Positions 12,080-23,080 of a stretch of DNA of 64,000 nucleotides are shown in pieces. Source of the stretch: Heliocidaris erythrogramma (taxonomy: Eukaryota; Echinodermata; Echinoidea; Camarodonta; Echinometridae); assembly GCA_025617745.1 (NCBI GenBank), contig CM046858.1, forward strand, positions 29,216,534 through 29,280,533, in the 5' to 3' direction. Position numbers and translations under genes: made by a program. How positions within the stretch are numbered: position 1 is the first letter of the stretch; every line of letters starts with the position of its first letter. The notes below the pieces were generated by a model. That model was not told where the DNA came from, ran no database searches, and saw only the letters and a program-made list of their open reading frames with translations.

Positions 12080-13135
12080 AAGGGCTGTAGGTGCATAAAA
12101 AGCACTTTCAAAGTATAGAACATTAGATAGAAATCATAAATTTGCCTTGCAATTGCCTTACTAAATTTACTAAAATTTAAATTTCTTCTGGGTTTTCCGT
12201 CACTTTGCCGCCCTTAAAATAGGAATGTTCAAATTATATTTTTAAAAAATCTATTCCTAGGTCGCTGTAGGTTCATGTAGTGCCATCATTTCTAAATTAA
12301 AAACCCTCATTAATCTGAGTTTGGGCATGGGGGGGGGGGGGGGGGGGTGCATATTCGATAGTTTGCCCCGGGCGCCAGAATACCTATATACGCCACTGCA
12401 TGCGCAAATTGTAATTACGAACTGGCTTATATTGTTCTCATCCTATACCGTTGGGGATGGTGATCTTTAAATCTTTAAAATTAGATAGCACATCTCAAAG
12501 CTAGACAATGCTACATCAAAGAGGAGCATGATTACATTCTTCTTCCGTTCCGCAACAAGAACAATGAAATAAGGAAGACACTGGGCGCCTTGTATAGGAG
12601 CACAAAGGCATCAATCCATGACCATGACGTAAAGAGATTTGATTACCACGGATAGGAAACTTTACTAGATTACTATAATTCACTATATTTTTTGAGGCTC
12701 TAATACCCCTCACCATAATTATGCAGGCCTTTGATGGACGCCTCTGCGTGCAGAAGCGCCACTTTATACGCATCAGACACAAATGCTCGACATTAAAACG
12801 ATAAAATACAATACAAAAATTCAATGTGCGATGTTGCGGTATCAATTGGTAGTTTAATGTTATTTTTGTGATCTCCCATTACACAAGGCGCTCTTATTTC
12901 TGAATAATAAGAAAGCTACTACGGATTCAGTTTAAAACGGACATTCCAGAGAACGGACATCTTATGACGAGAAATACACCAGTCCTTCAAACAAAGTTGA
13001 CTTAAACGGAAGCACAAAAATCAGCGAAACATATAGGAGTGATCGCAAAAAGGATATAAAGGAGCGGGGATAATCTAGTACAACGAAAACCCACAAGATC
13101 GAGACCGACAAAACAAAGAAATACATTATGACAGA
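12080..13135. other. Unassigned stretch with a MITE end
   Basis: A poly-G tract at about 12330-12347 is followed at 12365-12399 by GGCGCCAGAATACC and TACGCCACTG, a right-end word of the hAT-like MITE family. I see nothing else I can name. Confidence 0.4.
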
Positions 13136-13137
13136 TA

Positions 13138-13262
13138 GGAAAGGGTCGGTCTCATTGCCCTTCGGGCTTGTAAATTCTCTGGATCCCTCAGAAGAACAGC
13201 CTCTGGCTGAAGAGGCTGATCCAGACTATGTGTGGAGAATGAATAAATAAATTTAAAAAAAA
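13138..13262 (+). repeat. Retroposon 3' end with A-rich tail
   Basis: A GC-richer block (GGTCGGTCTCATTGCCCTTC ... CTGAAGAGGCTGATCCAGAC) ends in GAATGAATAAATAAATTT and an A run. This is the usual form of a truncated non-LTR or SINE 3' end with an (AATA)n/poly-A tail. The family is not identified. Confidence 0.4.
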
Positions 13263-13714
13263 AAGTGAATCTGTGTATAGAAGGACCAAAGGACCATTGG
13301 TTGATCTCATCGACCTTCGTTCACATGAACTCTTAGAAAATTAATGAAAAAGGAAATCAAGATGTCCCTTTTCGACGTGTATTATAATAGAACAGATATT
13401 TCAGCGGAAGAAATCTCTACCGACATTTATGTAACAAATATCATAATCTGAGAGAAATATGCCTGTTCCGTCAAAGAAATTGAGAAAAGGGAATCTAAAG
13501 ATTAATGATTAGAAAAGTTACTCATCAACATCGCATTACCAATGGGAGGTTCCCCATTATAAAATCTACACTCACGAACAATTTATCTTGATTCTTCTAC
13601 TTCCATTCCTGCCAGCCTGTTGTATTAAGGTTCAATTCCCATATAACTATGACTGGAACAAGTTTAGAACGATATTTTTCGATTAATCGAAGAACATTAA
13701 TTGCGCGCGCGAAC

Positions 13715-13763
13715 ACCCCCCCCCCCCTCCCGCGCAAACACCCACACACACACACACACAAAC
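13715..13763. repeat. Poly-C tract and CA microsatellite
   Basis: A C run at 13716-13726 is followed by (CA)n at 13740-13760. Minus-strand ORFs across it translate repeat sequence. Confidence 0.8.
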
Positions 13764-14089
13764 ACAAGTGCACACAAAAACGTAAGCGCATCAGTGCGAA
13801 TTAATGCTCTTTATTTTGTTCCTCCATTGATAAAGATTTGATCTTCTATAAATTACCAAGCTGGGCTTGATAAATTCGTTGCCATCTAATCAATGTGCAT
13901 CTCGTCTTGATGAGTCTGATCCGCGCATGAAAAACGAGGAAAAATGGCCTTATCAAAGAGACATGATAAGAAGATCAATTTGTCGTTGTACAAAAATGAT
14001 TAGCTTTTATCGTCTAGCCCATCACGATGGCCTATACCACATGAACCATCATGGGAATGATAAAGGGAATCCAATCCTACTAGCAAGTC

Positions 14090-14480
14090 GCTCTGAAGGA
14101 AAGCAGAAAAATCAGAGGAGCAGATTGGTGAAAGTTCGAGCGTAATCGGACATTTAAAGAGATAGTAATTCGTTTTTCAAAAGTTGTAATCACTAGGCCT
14201 TAAACAAAATTATAGAAATGTCAAATAAAGTAATTGTTCATGCTTTTATTTAGTGCCAGACAACTTGTTCCAACACACAAAATGACTAAAAATATTTTTT
14301 TCCTTCAAATTTCCCGTATTCAGTTGCTGACCTTGGCATCTCAAAACTTTGGCCCTTTTAGTTTTTGGGAGGACCTAATGTATAGCAAAATGCAATCCAT
14401 AATTATATATTTTGAGTACAACATCGAGAGAAAGGGTGCTTAGGAGAATATTTCAGTGTACATCAAATTCGGAATAGTCT
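14090..14480 (+). repeat. Dispersed repeat family, copy 1
   Basis: It shares AGCAGATTGGTGAAAGTT, ATCGGAC, AAGTTGTAATCACT, CAACACACAAAATGACT and GAGGACCTA in the same order with 22100-22500. The two copies are diverged and differ by small insertions. No coding role is seen. Confidence 0.7.
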
Positions 14481-14776
14481 CCAAATATATAACATTCCAA
14501 TTAGAGATCACAACTTTTAAAAATGTAGGCCTACAACTTTCTTATTGTTTGTTCGACTTTATTCAAATTTTCTTTATCCACCCAAATCAACTCGTTGGAA
14601 TGGTTGGATTGCCCTTAAAAATTGTAGGTTGCTGCAGTCCAAAGAAAGTTTTTGTTTTACATTTTTGTCAATGTTTTCGTGCATTACTTGACAAAGATCT
14701 TTTTAATATCACTATTTTATTTTGACCTATTTTTGTCTTCTTAGTAATTAGCAGCACAGCCCTAGCGGGATGGAGT

Positions 14777-14981
14777 ACACTGTAAAACATATCTGTATTT
14801 TTACAGGGGAAAAATACAGATTAGTTCTGTAGTTACTCATAACAGCTAATCTGATGTTATTTGTACATCAATGTCATAGGAAAAAGTTACAACTAATCTG
14901 TATTTTTACATCAAAAGTTATGGCGACTTTGCTGACGCCAGATTTCTGTAAAATTACAGACAGTTTTTTTTTTTACAGTGT
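14777..14981. mobile_element. MITE with ACACTGTAAAA ends
   Basis: ACACTGTAAAA at 14777-14787 is exactly mirrored at 14971-14981. Internal copies of CTGTATTTTTAC and CTGTAAAATTACAG make several nested hairpins. At 205 bp with no ORF, it is a non-autonomous DNA element. Confidence 0.7.
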
Positions 14982-14999
14982 TCCTACTATCACGACAAC

Positions 15000-15155
15000 A
15001 TGGCAGGTCTGCAACATGGGCAACTACCGATAATCTTGCAGAAGCTCTGCGAAGTTCTAGATTCCGCCTGTAACATGTATCTTGCGAAATCGGTGAAGGC
15101 CGGCATGTATACGATCTCGACCTCGTTCGCGAAGAGGCGGGAAAAGAATTCTTAA
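15000..15155 (+). CDS. Small CpG-rich ORF, possible first exon or microprotein
   Basis: A 51-residue frame starts at an ATG in good context (CAACATGG: A at -3, G at +4) and ends at TAA. The protein begins MAGLQHGQLPIILQKLCEVL and ends with a basic FAKRREKNS tail; the N-terminal half could be an amphipathic helix. Unlike its surroundings, the segment is GC- and CpG-rich with mixed codon use. That fits a conserved exon or the CpG-rich start of a gene better than random sequence. It lies 19 bp right of a MITE and 70 bp left of an X-box-like site. I recognise no family. It may be the first exon of a gene whose later exons I cannot identify, a short independent protein, or chance. Confidence 0.3.
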   Translation: MAGLQHGQLPIILQKLCEVLDSACNMYLAKSVKAGMYTISTSFAKRREKNS

Positions 15156-15225
15156 CAAGAGCTACGTGCAGCCGACCATAAATACGCATTCCGATTCTTC
15201 CTCCATCCCTAGAGCAGACGTTCGC

Positions 15226-15239
15226 GTTGCCATGGAAAC
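15226..15239. promoter_or_regulatory. Candidate RFX X-box
   Basis: GTTGCCATGGAAAC fits the ciliary X-box pattern RYYNYY-N(1-3)-RRNRAC with a 2-bp spacer, and is embedded in CpG-rich sequence. RFX factors bind such imperfect palindromes upstream of ciliary genes. A 14-bp match alone is weak evidence, and no ciliary gene is recognised beside it. Confidence 0.25.
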
Positions 15240-15399
15240 TATATCAACATGTGTCGCCGTCTCAGAGCAACACTTGATTAGAAATATAGTTGTGATTAAA
15301 ACCTACTGGATGTGTTTACTAGTGGGTGGTGTGTGGCGTCTAAAATATGCCATTTCAAGTAGGCTTGCAATGCATGCTTGTACATAGATGTAGTTGATG

Positions 15400-16200
15400 A
15401 ATTTCGTGCCTGGCTGAATTTGAGAGAGATAATCAGCGCCATCTTACTCTTTTGACTAGCGCGAATGAATTTTATTTGCGCAGGTCCTTATTTGAATTAG
15501 AATTATTATTCACTAAACACGACGAAGCAATATTTGCCACCCTCGCGAGACGGTGGACTATCCAACATAATAACAAAACAAACAACCAAACATAATGAAC
15601 CATTCCAGCTTAAAATATGATTATCGAGTTTTGCCGATTTACACTAATAATGAAATATAATAATACTTTATATTTATATAGCCCTGATATAGGTATTGCT
15701 TCTAAGCGTTTTACAGGATATGAAATTAACAATAGAATTACGCTTAACTTAAACAATAACATGATAATGAAAAAGTACAATGAAAAACATAAAACTGTCA
15801 AGAGTTATCAATATTGAATTATGAATGAATTACAAGCTGATAGTATGTGCTATGAATTTGCTACAGGTATGGGTCTTTAGTCTGCCTCTAAGGGTATCAA
15901 GAGTTCAGTCGCTTCCTTCCCAGGATTCGGGCATGCCGGTATCATGATCATTCATAGTATAATAATGTTCATAGTATAATAATGTGCACACAATGGATAT
16001 GATAACTTGGAGAACTTGCAGTTAAGTTGCGTCAGTTTTCTCTCCAAATCCTTCATAGTATTTTCACCAATTTTTCAGTTAGTATTATAATATAATGACA
16101 AGTTTGTTTTTGATGCTTAATGAAAAACTTAACTTTAAGATGAAAGAAAAGCACTGACCGCTATTCCTCCATCATACATGACGGGGGGAAACATTGAGGG
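15400..16200. other. Mostly unassigned stretch with a retroposon-tail-like segment
   Basis: At about 15640-15720, TTTATATAGCCC and TCTAAGCGTTTTACA resemble, in reverse complement, the 3' ends of L2-type or SINE elements (compare 36940-36990 and 61745-61820). The rest shows nothing supportable. Confidence 0.35.
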
Positions 16201-16217
16201 CATGCAGGTGATAAGAA

Positions 16218-16484
16218 CAGTGGCGGATCTACGGGGAGGGGGGAGGGGGGTTAAACCCCCTAACCCCCCCCCCCCCTTTGGGCTGCCAAGTAAAAATTAA
16301 TGTGTGTGCATAGAAAAACGCCATCATAATATGTCCAGACCCACACAGTATGTTCCTATAGCACTCTGTCTCAGATACCAGGAAAACATCACTTACGGGG
16401 GTTCAAAATAGCAACAAAAAAAAAATCGGCTCGCCGCTCAACCCCCCCCCCCCCCCCCTTGGAAACAAGCTAGATCCGCCCCTG
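16218..16484. mobile_element. hAT-like MITE with poly-G/poly-C arms
   Basis: The left end CAGTGGCGGATCTACGGGGA and the right end CTAGATCCGCCCCTG are inverted copies. Each is followed inward by C/G homopolymers (near 16265 and 16442). There is no ORF. The flanks do not give a clean 8-bp target duplication, so the insertion is old or its ends are eroded. Confidence 0.65.
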
Positions 16485-16789
16485 AAGAAATGTGTTTGCA
16501 TTTATTTAAAAAGTTTCAACTGTATTTCCTCGATACTCCTCTGTTGAAAACACCTTTCTCTGTAAAAACAATAAAATAAAATATATTGATACAATACTTT
16601 GTAGAGGTATATCATATCGATTTTTCATTAGCCTTCTTTTATACTTGATCTTGGCATAACAATTTCAGTCTGCATGATATCTATGTTTCCTAGCTTTATC
16701 TTCTTCTTTCCCTCATATTTCGGTTACCATCTCCCTTTTACAGGGTCTCAATGTATTTCTCTTTTATTCTCTATTATCTGTTTTACACC

Positions 16790-16985
16790 TTCTTTCCTAT
16801 CCCTCCTCTCCCTCCCTCACCCTCTCTCTTCCTTTCTTTCTTTCTTTCTTTCTGGTTTTCCTCCTCTCTCTCTCTGCCCCCTCTCTCTCTATCTCTCTCT
16901 AGCCTCACTCCCACATCCTCTCTCTATCTCTTTCTCCTTCTCCCCTTTTCTCCTTTCGTCAATCCCCATTTCCCCTCCCTCCTTT
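16790..16985. repeat. CT-rich low-complexity tract
   Basis: Pyrimidine-rich sequence of CTTT, CTCC and TCTC units. The 104- and 123-codon Ser/Leu/Pro frames across it are translations of low-complexity DNA, not genes. Confidence 0.85.
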
Positions 16986-16989
16986 TAAC

Positions 16990-17735
16990 GCCGCAATTAT
17001 TCCTTTCCATCATTGAAATCATACTCGATAAATTGCGTCATCCTCACATACTTTTCACTTTCCTTATAGGCAATATTCTGGTATTCACGGAAATTACTTT
17101 AATACCACCATGCAGCATGTAGATAATCTCCAACATAAGAAAAACGTTTCCCAAGCACCTGTCTTGCATGCCTAAACATTAGACCCTTTTCGCCTAATGA
17201 CGGCTTTTTGTTCCCTTCGAATCCGCCAAATTTCAAGTTGCAAATTTAATGTCATTTCCGTTATTGCCAAGGGAAATTTTAAGCATTGCCAAATAATCAA
17301 GGAAAAGGCGAAAGGCGATGGAAAAAAGAAAGAAACACAATACATGGCCCGCGGTGCCAACTTCTACAGCTGAACGGTATTCAGGCGTTGCAGGCAGCGC
17401 GTGTGGAAACTCTGAACACGTCGATTATAGTATACTGCGCAAAATGTCAAAGTGAAATCGATAACATCTTCGTCAACGCGGGAATGTATATCGCGATCAA
17501 GAATAATTGTATTGGTCTGTCACAGATTTGGGAAGCGATTGTGAATTACTTAATGACATTTCATGGCTTGCTTATAGCCTATAGCGACATACTATATGTG
17601 CATGAAAATGCACTACGATGATTACAATCCTTAAAGATTAAAATCAAATTAAATACACTATCGTGGCCCAATGTACTTTCTTATTGCGGGAATAAGAGCT
17701 AAATAGATAAAAATGCCTTGCTGATAGACATATAG
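16990..17735. other. Unassigned stretch
   Basis: I see no transposon terminus or recognisable coding sequence. Confidence 0.4.
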
Positions 17736-17740
17736 GTGCC

Positions 17741-17811
17741 GTGCTGGTGATCGAATCCACGACCTTCGCATTTCCAGTCGATCGTTTAAACCACTCGACT
17801 GCGACACCAGC
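17741..17811 (-). repeat. tRNA-Ser-like SINE head
   Basis: Read on the minus strand, the segment has an A-box-like GTCGAGTGGTTTAA, an anticodon-arm-like GACTGGAAATG (a GGA position as in tRNA-Ser), and a B-box-like GGATTCGATCACC, with pairable GCTGGTG/CACCAGC ends. The pieces match a tRNA-derived SINE. A second, diverged copy is at 61608-61681. A functional tRNA is unlikely because the arms are degraded. Confidence 0.6.
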
Positions 17812-17814
17812 AAT

Positions 17815-18780
17815 GACTTTAAACGATACTTCTGCCATTGGCTCATCGGCAGAACAAACAAAAACATAATCACACAAAAATATACAAAGAACTCATACAT
17901 TCGCTCCACTGAAGATGCAAACTCGGAGACAATCTCCTTATTCCCATGATACGAATGTTCAGCAATCTCAAGCAGACGACTTTGATTAACGATCACTTTT
18001 AACGATACTTCTGCAATTAGGTCATCGAATTAAAAAAAAAAGTCGGGACATGCAGGATCGTTGATCAAAGATGACTCTTCTAGCTCACAATGTTTGATAA
18101 GTAATAAATACGTGACATCAAGAATTAATGTGTTGACGAGTCGAAATGGGATTTCGATGAAAGTGAATACTGAAAAGCAAACTGGCTTTGGAGTTTCAAG
18201 GAGCCGGTGTACCATTTTTGAGCAAACAAAGATACATTTTTGGTATTTCATGCTGCACAGACAAAGACATATACGGATATCGGTTTTCACGGCAGTCCTT
18301 TCATCATAATCATATTGATGTGTCGAAGTAGTGTTTAATAATTTTCATGTGAAGAAAAAGTAAAGCATAATAATATTGTCATTGCATATGGCAATGGAGT
18401 TGAAAAAGACCGGTTAGGCCTATATAAAACATTTCAACCATAAATCAAGCTTATATTAACAATGAAAAATATACCTTCAGGATAGCAAATGAAAGCTGAC
18501 AAGCTTAGATATAACTATATCATAAGAGTATTTAGTTACTTATGTAATTTCAAAGGTATCCAATGTGATCTATGTAGACTGAATATTTAAATTGCCCCAA
18601 AGTATACAGTAAAGCAAAACATGAAAGAAATATAGCATTAAAAACAAATCTGAAAACAGTTTACGAAACCTAATTTGTTCCTGAATAATGTAGCATTTGC
18701 CTGCATATTTTATAATCCTGATAATTGTACTTATATAGTCCCAAATGTCTGCTTTATACATTTACAGCAATTTCTCTCTA
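17815..18780. other. Unassigned AT-rich stretch
   Basis: No supported gene. A ten-base A run lies near 18032-18041. The overlapping ORFs on both strands at 18030-18309 have no recognisable domain. Confidence 0.4.
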
Positions 18781-18781
18781 C

Positions 18782-18950
18782 ACCCCCCCCCCCCATCTCT
18801 CTCTCTCTATATATATACTGCTGATACTTTTACGAATGAAAATCTAAATCTCCAGTTCTATCTCAATCTTGAAAGAAGAAGGAGAGGAAGAGAAGAAGAT
18901 GAGAGAAAAAAACAACAACACCACCACCACCACCACCACCACCACCTCGT
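18782..18950. repeat. Microsatellite cluster
   Basis: Poly-C (18783-18794), CT/TA dinucleotides, a GAAGAA purine stretch and a (CAC)n run at about 18918-18946. The His-run ORF here is a translation of CAC. Confidence 0.85.
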
Positions 18951-18954
18951 CCTC

Positions 18955-19495
18955 CCTCCATTTTCTCTCTATCTCCATGTTATTTTGCACGTCGGTTATT
19001 TCCTTAACCTTTATCCACGTTCTTTGCCCTTCTACTTAAGTTCTGGTTCTTAGTCTCTCCATCAATCTTAATCTTATTTCATCTCCATTCGCTTAACTCT
19101 CCTATTTATTAGAGTAATGTGACATCGCATCGCATCAAGTCAGAGTACAATAATATTTTATAGAAGCCAAAACAGAACCCTTATGTATCATAAATTTTTA
19201 TGAGCCAAAACAGAAACAGGACCCTTATGAATATCATCATGGCATCATGATATAAAACTGTCTTCCCCCCCCCCAAAAAAAAAACCCTTTTCATGAAAAT
19301 TCATTGCAGCCTTTTTACATCGAAATTGGGATCAATTAAAGAGGTAAGTGCGGATTTAATGGTCCCATTTATTAACGTACGCGGTATATTAAGGAGCTAA
19401 CTGAACTAGTAACCATGGTAACAGCTCACTTGAAGAGGGTTCTTTGAAGGACCGGACTTAGATTTGGGACGGCGGTTTCAGAGAGAGACAGGCAT
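18955..19495. other. Unassigned stretch
   Basis: Nothing supportable apart from short homopolymers near 19265-19285. Confidence 0.4.
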
Positions 19496-19780
19496 GACGG
19501 GGAAGGGAGAGAGAGAGAGAGAGAGGGGGGAGGGAGATATAAGGGGTGAGAGGAAAGGGGTTAGGCGAGAAAGATGATTAGGGCGATAGGAAAGAGAGAT
19601 GGGATAAGAACAAAATCTTAGCAGAGAGAGAAAGAGAAAGAAAGAGCGGGATAAAGAAAGAGAGAGGATGGGGGAGGGGGAGAAAGAAAAAGAAAGAGAA
19701 AATAAGGGAGTGAGGTATATGTTAGATAAAAGGAGAGAGGTAAATAGGGCAGAGAGACGGATTATTTGACAAGATCGATT
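19496..19780. repeat. Polypurine GA/GGGA-rich tract
   Basis: About 280 bases of the plus strand are mainly G and A in GAGA, GGAG and AAAG units. It is followed closely by a polypyrimidine tract on the same strand. Confidence 0.8.
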
Positions 19781-19849
19781 ATGGAATGTGGCAAGTCGAG
19801 ATTGGTATCAATTATCAATGATTGCATGTGCGTCAGACCCTGCTCTCTT

Positions 19850-19852
19850 CCC

Positions 19853-19907
<55 letters not shown>

Positions 19908-20064
19908 TGTCTTGAAATTTCTGTTTAGATATGGTTAAAGAGATTAAAGGCCTCCCCTTCTTTTTCTTTCTTTCTTTATCTCTCTCTCTCTCTCTTCCTC
20001 TCTCTCTCTTTCTCCCTCGCTTGTCTTGAAAGTTTTATTTAGATATGGTTAAAGAGATTAAAGT
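19850..20064 (+). repeat. Tandem duplication of polypyrimidine plus unique segment
   Basis: A unit made of a CT tract followed by TCGCTTGTCTTGAAA and TTTAGATATGGTTAAAGAGA occurs twice, ending at 19947 and 20062. The unit is about 110 bp and the unique parts are almost identical, so the duplication is recent. Confidence 0.8.
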
Positions 20065-20069
20065 TTGAG

Positions 20070-20800
20070 TTGTACGTTTGTAACCTACTGTAACTGTAAC
20101 ATTAAATTATTTACAGGCCACACTAAGATCAAACATTTGTTAGACGTAATAGGAAAATAGCTGTGCATATTGGATTCTGTTTCACTAACAGATAGCTCTA
20201 AAATTACGTCGTGACACACTTTTGTCTTAAAATCTAATTCAGACGTTTGGGAAGTGTCTACTGGCAGTCGGCAGCAAAAAGAAAAACACACACACACACA
20301 CACAAAAATGGATGCTCGTAGGTTTGATCCGACAGTTGCTATTGCTCCGGAATACATTTCATCAAGCCTTAGGGCCCGTTTTGCGATTGGTTTTTGGTTA
20401 AGTTTTGGGTTAGGGTTAGGTATTAGAGTGGTAGGTCCAGGCTCGAAGTTAGGAAATTGGTTATCATACGAAACTGACCGGGGAGCAATAATATTGTCGG
20501 AGGAGCATTGTCTTATAAACATGCTATGGTAGTATGGTTTGGGTCATTGAACAAATTCCACCACTACCATGACAACAGAAACGGCTCAGAGAAAGGAAGA
20601 GGTTGAGGGGGGGGGGGGGGTGAAGCCTAATGAAAACACCATATATCAGAAAACAGAGTGCGAAAATTAGAAGTCAAATATTTCAACAATTTGCCATCCA
20701 TCTCGATAATTGGATGTCACGTAAGAATCCCGTAATAATTTATCATTACACATTGCCTCCAGCGGATCCCCATTCTTTCATTACATACATTATAGGACTT
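20070..20800. other. Unassigned stretch with CA repeat and poly-G
   Basis: A (CA)n of about 10 units lies at 20285-20304, a GGGTTAGG-like stretch at 20405-20420, and poly-G at 20607-20619. The ORFs here have no recognised domain. Confidence 0.4.
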
Positions 20801-20810
20801 TGATATTTAA

Positions 20811-21713
20811 AGGAGAATTACGCTCAAAAATACAGACGATAGTGTTCAAAGGTGTTATTTATTCCTACTTGTTGGACTATATGGCTTCGCGTCAAAATAT
20901 ACGAGATCGATACGAATCAAGATTTTCTGAGCAAAATTTATCATCTGCTCCCAATATGTATCGTCTGCTAGCAGTACATGGGGGCTGCCATTTTTTTTTA
21001 TGTGTACATGAAGATTTTCTTAATCCAAATGCCCAATTGCCTTTTTCAAAATTAAAAACCAGTTTTAGATTAAACATATTGAATAGATATGTCAATTTAT
21101 TTTTAAACTGAAGATTTCCTTATATATTTCTGTTGAAAATCGATATTCGCTTAATAGAAATCTATTTTCTCGATACTGTGACGTATGGGACGGAGCAAAT
21201 TAATTCAAATTTATGGATGTTTCATCCCTGAGCATCTATAGCGGCAAGCTATGCATTCACCTGCTTTCGGATAATGGATTTGAAAAGTCAGAATGCATGT
21301 TGCATATATTATGTTCTGCTCTGTTTGGCAAACCCAAGAAAATAGATTTTTGTTAAGCAAAACCAGACAATTTAAAAATATCATTATAAAGATTTAATTT
21401 TTATAATACATGTAAACACCCACTTTATATTTTTCGTCACATATGGGATTTTAGTTAATGAAGAAAAGCAATTTAGGTATTGGATTCAATATATCTTCTT
21501 GACTGGAACATTTCTCAATGGTTCATGTACAACTCCAAATCAGCAAGAAAATGGCAGCCCCCATGGAAATGAGTAAGAGACGATACCGGCTGTTGGAATA
21601 TCTTTATTTTTCCCTTTTTCTGATATCTTATTAGAAAATGATTTAGGCCAATAAGTAGGAATATATTACACCTTCCAAAATAAGTAAATTTGTAATTAAG
21701 GGTTGATTCTCCT
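20811..21713. mobile_element. TTAA-flanked non-autonomous element with AGGAGAAT ends
   Basis: TTAA at 20807-20810 precedes AGGAGAATTACG, and the mirrored GGTTGATTCTCCT ends at 21713 before TTAA at 21714-21717. A second, longer inverted pair carries TATCGTCT and CATGGGGGCTGCCATTTT at about 20957-20996 against 21550-21590. TTAA target sites and AGG termini resemble those of the element at 61871-63766, so both may belong to the Kolobok group. The 103-codon frame starting at 20800 crosses the terminus and is not a transposase. Confidence 0.6.
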
Positions 21714-21719
21714 TTAAGA

Positions 21720-22099
21720 AGATGTAATGAGGGAGATATGCGATATGCGATATGGATGGGGTGGATCCAGGATATTGGGGAAATGGGAGGGGCACAATGA
21801 AAAAAAATTCAGATAAGCCCAAAAAATGGTCGAAAATTTAAAGGGGGGGGGGGTGCACATTGCTCGGTTGTGTATTAGAGGTATGCCTGTTAGGTTTCTA
21901 AAATGGGTGGTTAGGGGCCGTTGTGCCCCCCCCCCCTCAAAAAAAAAAAATCACCAGAGCCGGTTGACCCTCAGTGAAATGTATGATTGTCCTTTAAACA
22001 AATATTTAGCATTGACATTTAAAGGATACTCGGCGGAATGGTTGTACACTTTATAAATCACGCGAAAGAAAGATTCGACTTTCATCATTATGAAATCCA
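21720..22099. other. Unassigned stretch with G/C runs
   Basis: Poly-G at 21842-21853 and poly-C at 21927-21936 followed by an A run form a MITE-like remnant without clear ends. Confidence 0.4.
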
Positions 22100-22500
22100 A
22101 CCTTCATGTCAAGTTCTTCTGAAAGAAAGAGGAACAATCAGAGAAGCAGATTGGTGAAAGTTTGAACGAAATCGGACCAGTAATAAAGAAAGTTATGAAT
22201 TTTGAGAAGTTGTAATCACTCTACATATGGGAATTTCAAATTGTCCGAATAGCTAATGTCACTGTGAGGTAGTGGCCGACAACCCCCCCCCCCCCTATTT
22301 ATTTCAACACACAAAATGACTGAAATATATTTTTTTCTTCAAAATGTATTACTAAGTATAGGATCTTTTTTTTATGAGGACCTATAATAATATATGCTAT
22401 CTACAATATATTTTGACTACTGCCCCGAGGGCAAAGGCGCTGAGGAGAAACAGCAAAGTAATGATATTTTAGTGTACGACAAACGGGGAAGTTGACCGCC
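22100..22500 (+). repeat. Dispersed repeat family, copy 2
   Basis: It matches 14090-14480 in order and orientation. A C run at about 22280-22292 is inserted relative to the other copy. Confidence 0.7.
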
Positions 22501-22865
22501 AATATGTCACAATCGAGTCACAAAATTGCCAGTTTGAGATTAGCCTATAATTATTATTTAGTGATCTAATTTTTTCAAACATCCACAACTTTCATATTTT
22601 TTTTCAAACGTTCACCATCCTGTCTTTCTTAATTAATGTCTGCTTTCACACAAATCATCTTATTATTATTATTATTACCAAGGTTAGATTGCCATCTAAC
22701 CTGGGTCAGGACTACCCGTCTTCCATGAATTATCTGAGCTTTAAAAAAAATTCAAGGAAATAAGCATAGATTCTTTTTGCACATTGTCACAATAGCATGA
22801 TAGGTTTTTAAACAACTTACAGGGCTTTAAGGGAGGGGGTGGGGGCAAGGTATGGAATCTGGAAA

Positions 22866-23080
22866 AAAGTATAAGTGTTGTGGTCCAGTATGCACATCAA
22901 CAGACTGTGGGTTGCAAGGTACGGGGTTCGAATCCCTGGCACAGCACTGACGTTCTTTGAGAAGACAGTAATCTAAGTGAGCCCCACTCCAACTAAATGT
23001 AATAGATGGGTACCTGATAAAAAGAAATTTCTGCGTTATCAGGAGGGCAGATATAGGTAATAAAACAGCACTTTGGAAAC
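22866..23080 (+). repeat. tRNA-derived SINE
   Basis: A tRNA-like head carries an A-box-like GTGGTCCAGT and a B box GGGGTTCGAATCCC (about 22921-22934), with pairable GTGTTGTG/GCACAGCAC ends. Downstream come a body with GGGTACCTGATAAA and an end near GGGCAGATATAGGTAATAAA. That architecture is a SINE. As a tRNA gene it fails because no normal anticodon arm is present. Confidence 0.6.

Noticed and set aside
17741-17811. Functional tRNA-Ser(GGA) gene
   Set aside because: Arms are imperfect, the variable region is irregular, and a related degraded copy exists at 61608; a SINE head is more likely.
20085-20522. 145-codon minus-strand ORF
   Set aside because: Crosses a CA microsatellite and a GGGTTAGG-like stretch; no domain recognised.
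22866-22945. Functional tRNA gene
   Set aside because: The B box is good, but there is no proper anticodon arm and a SINE body follows.
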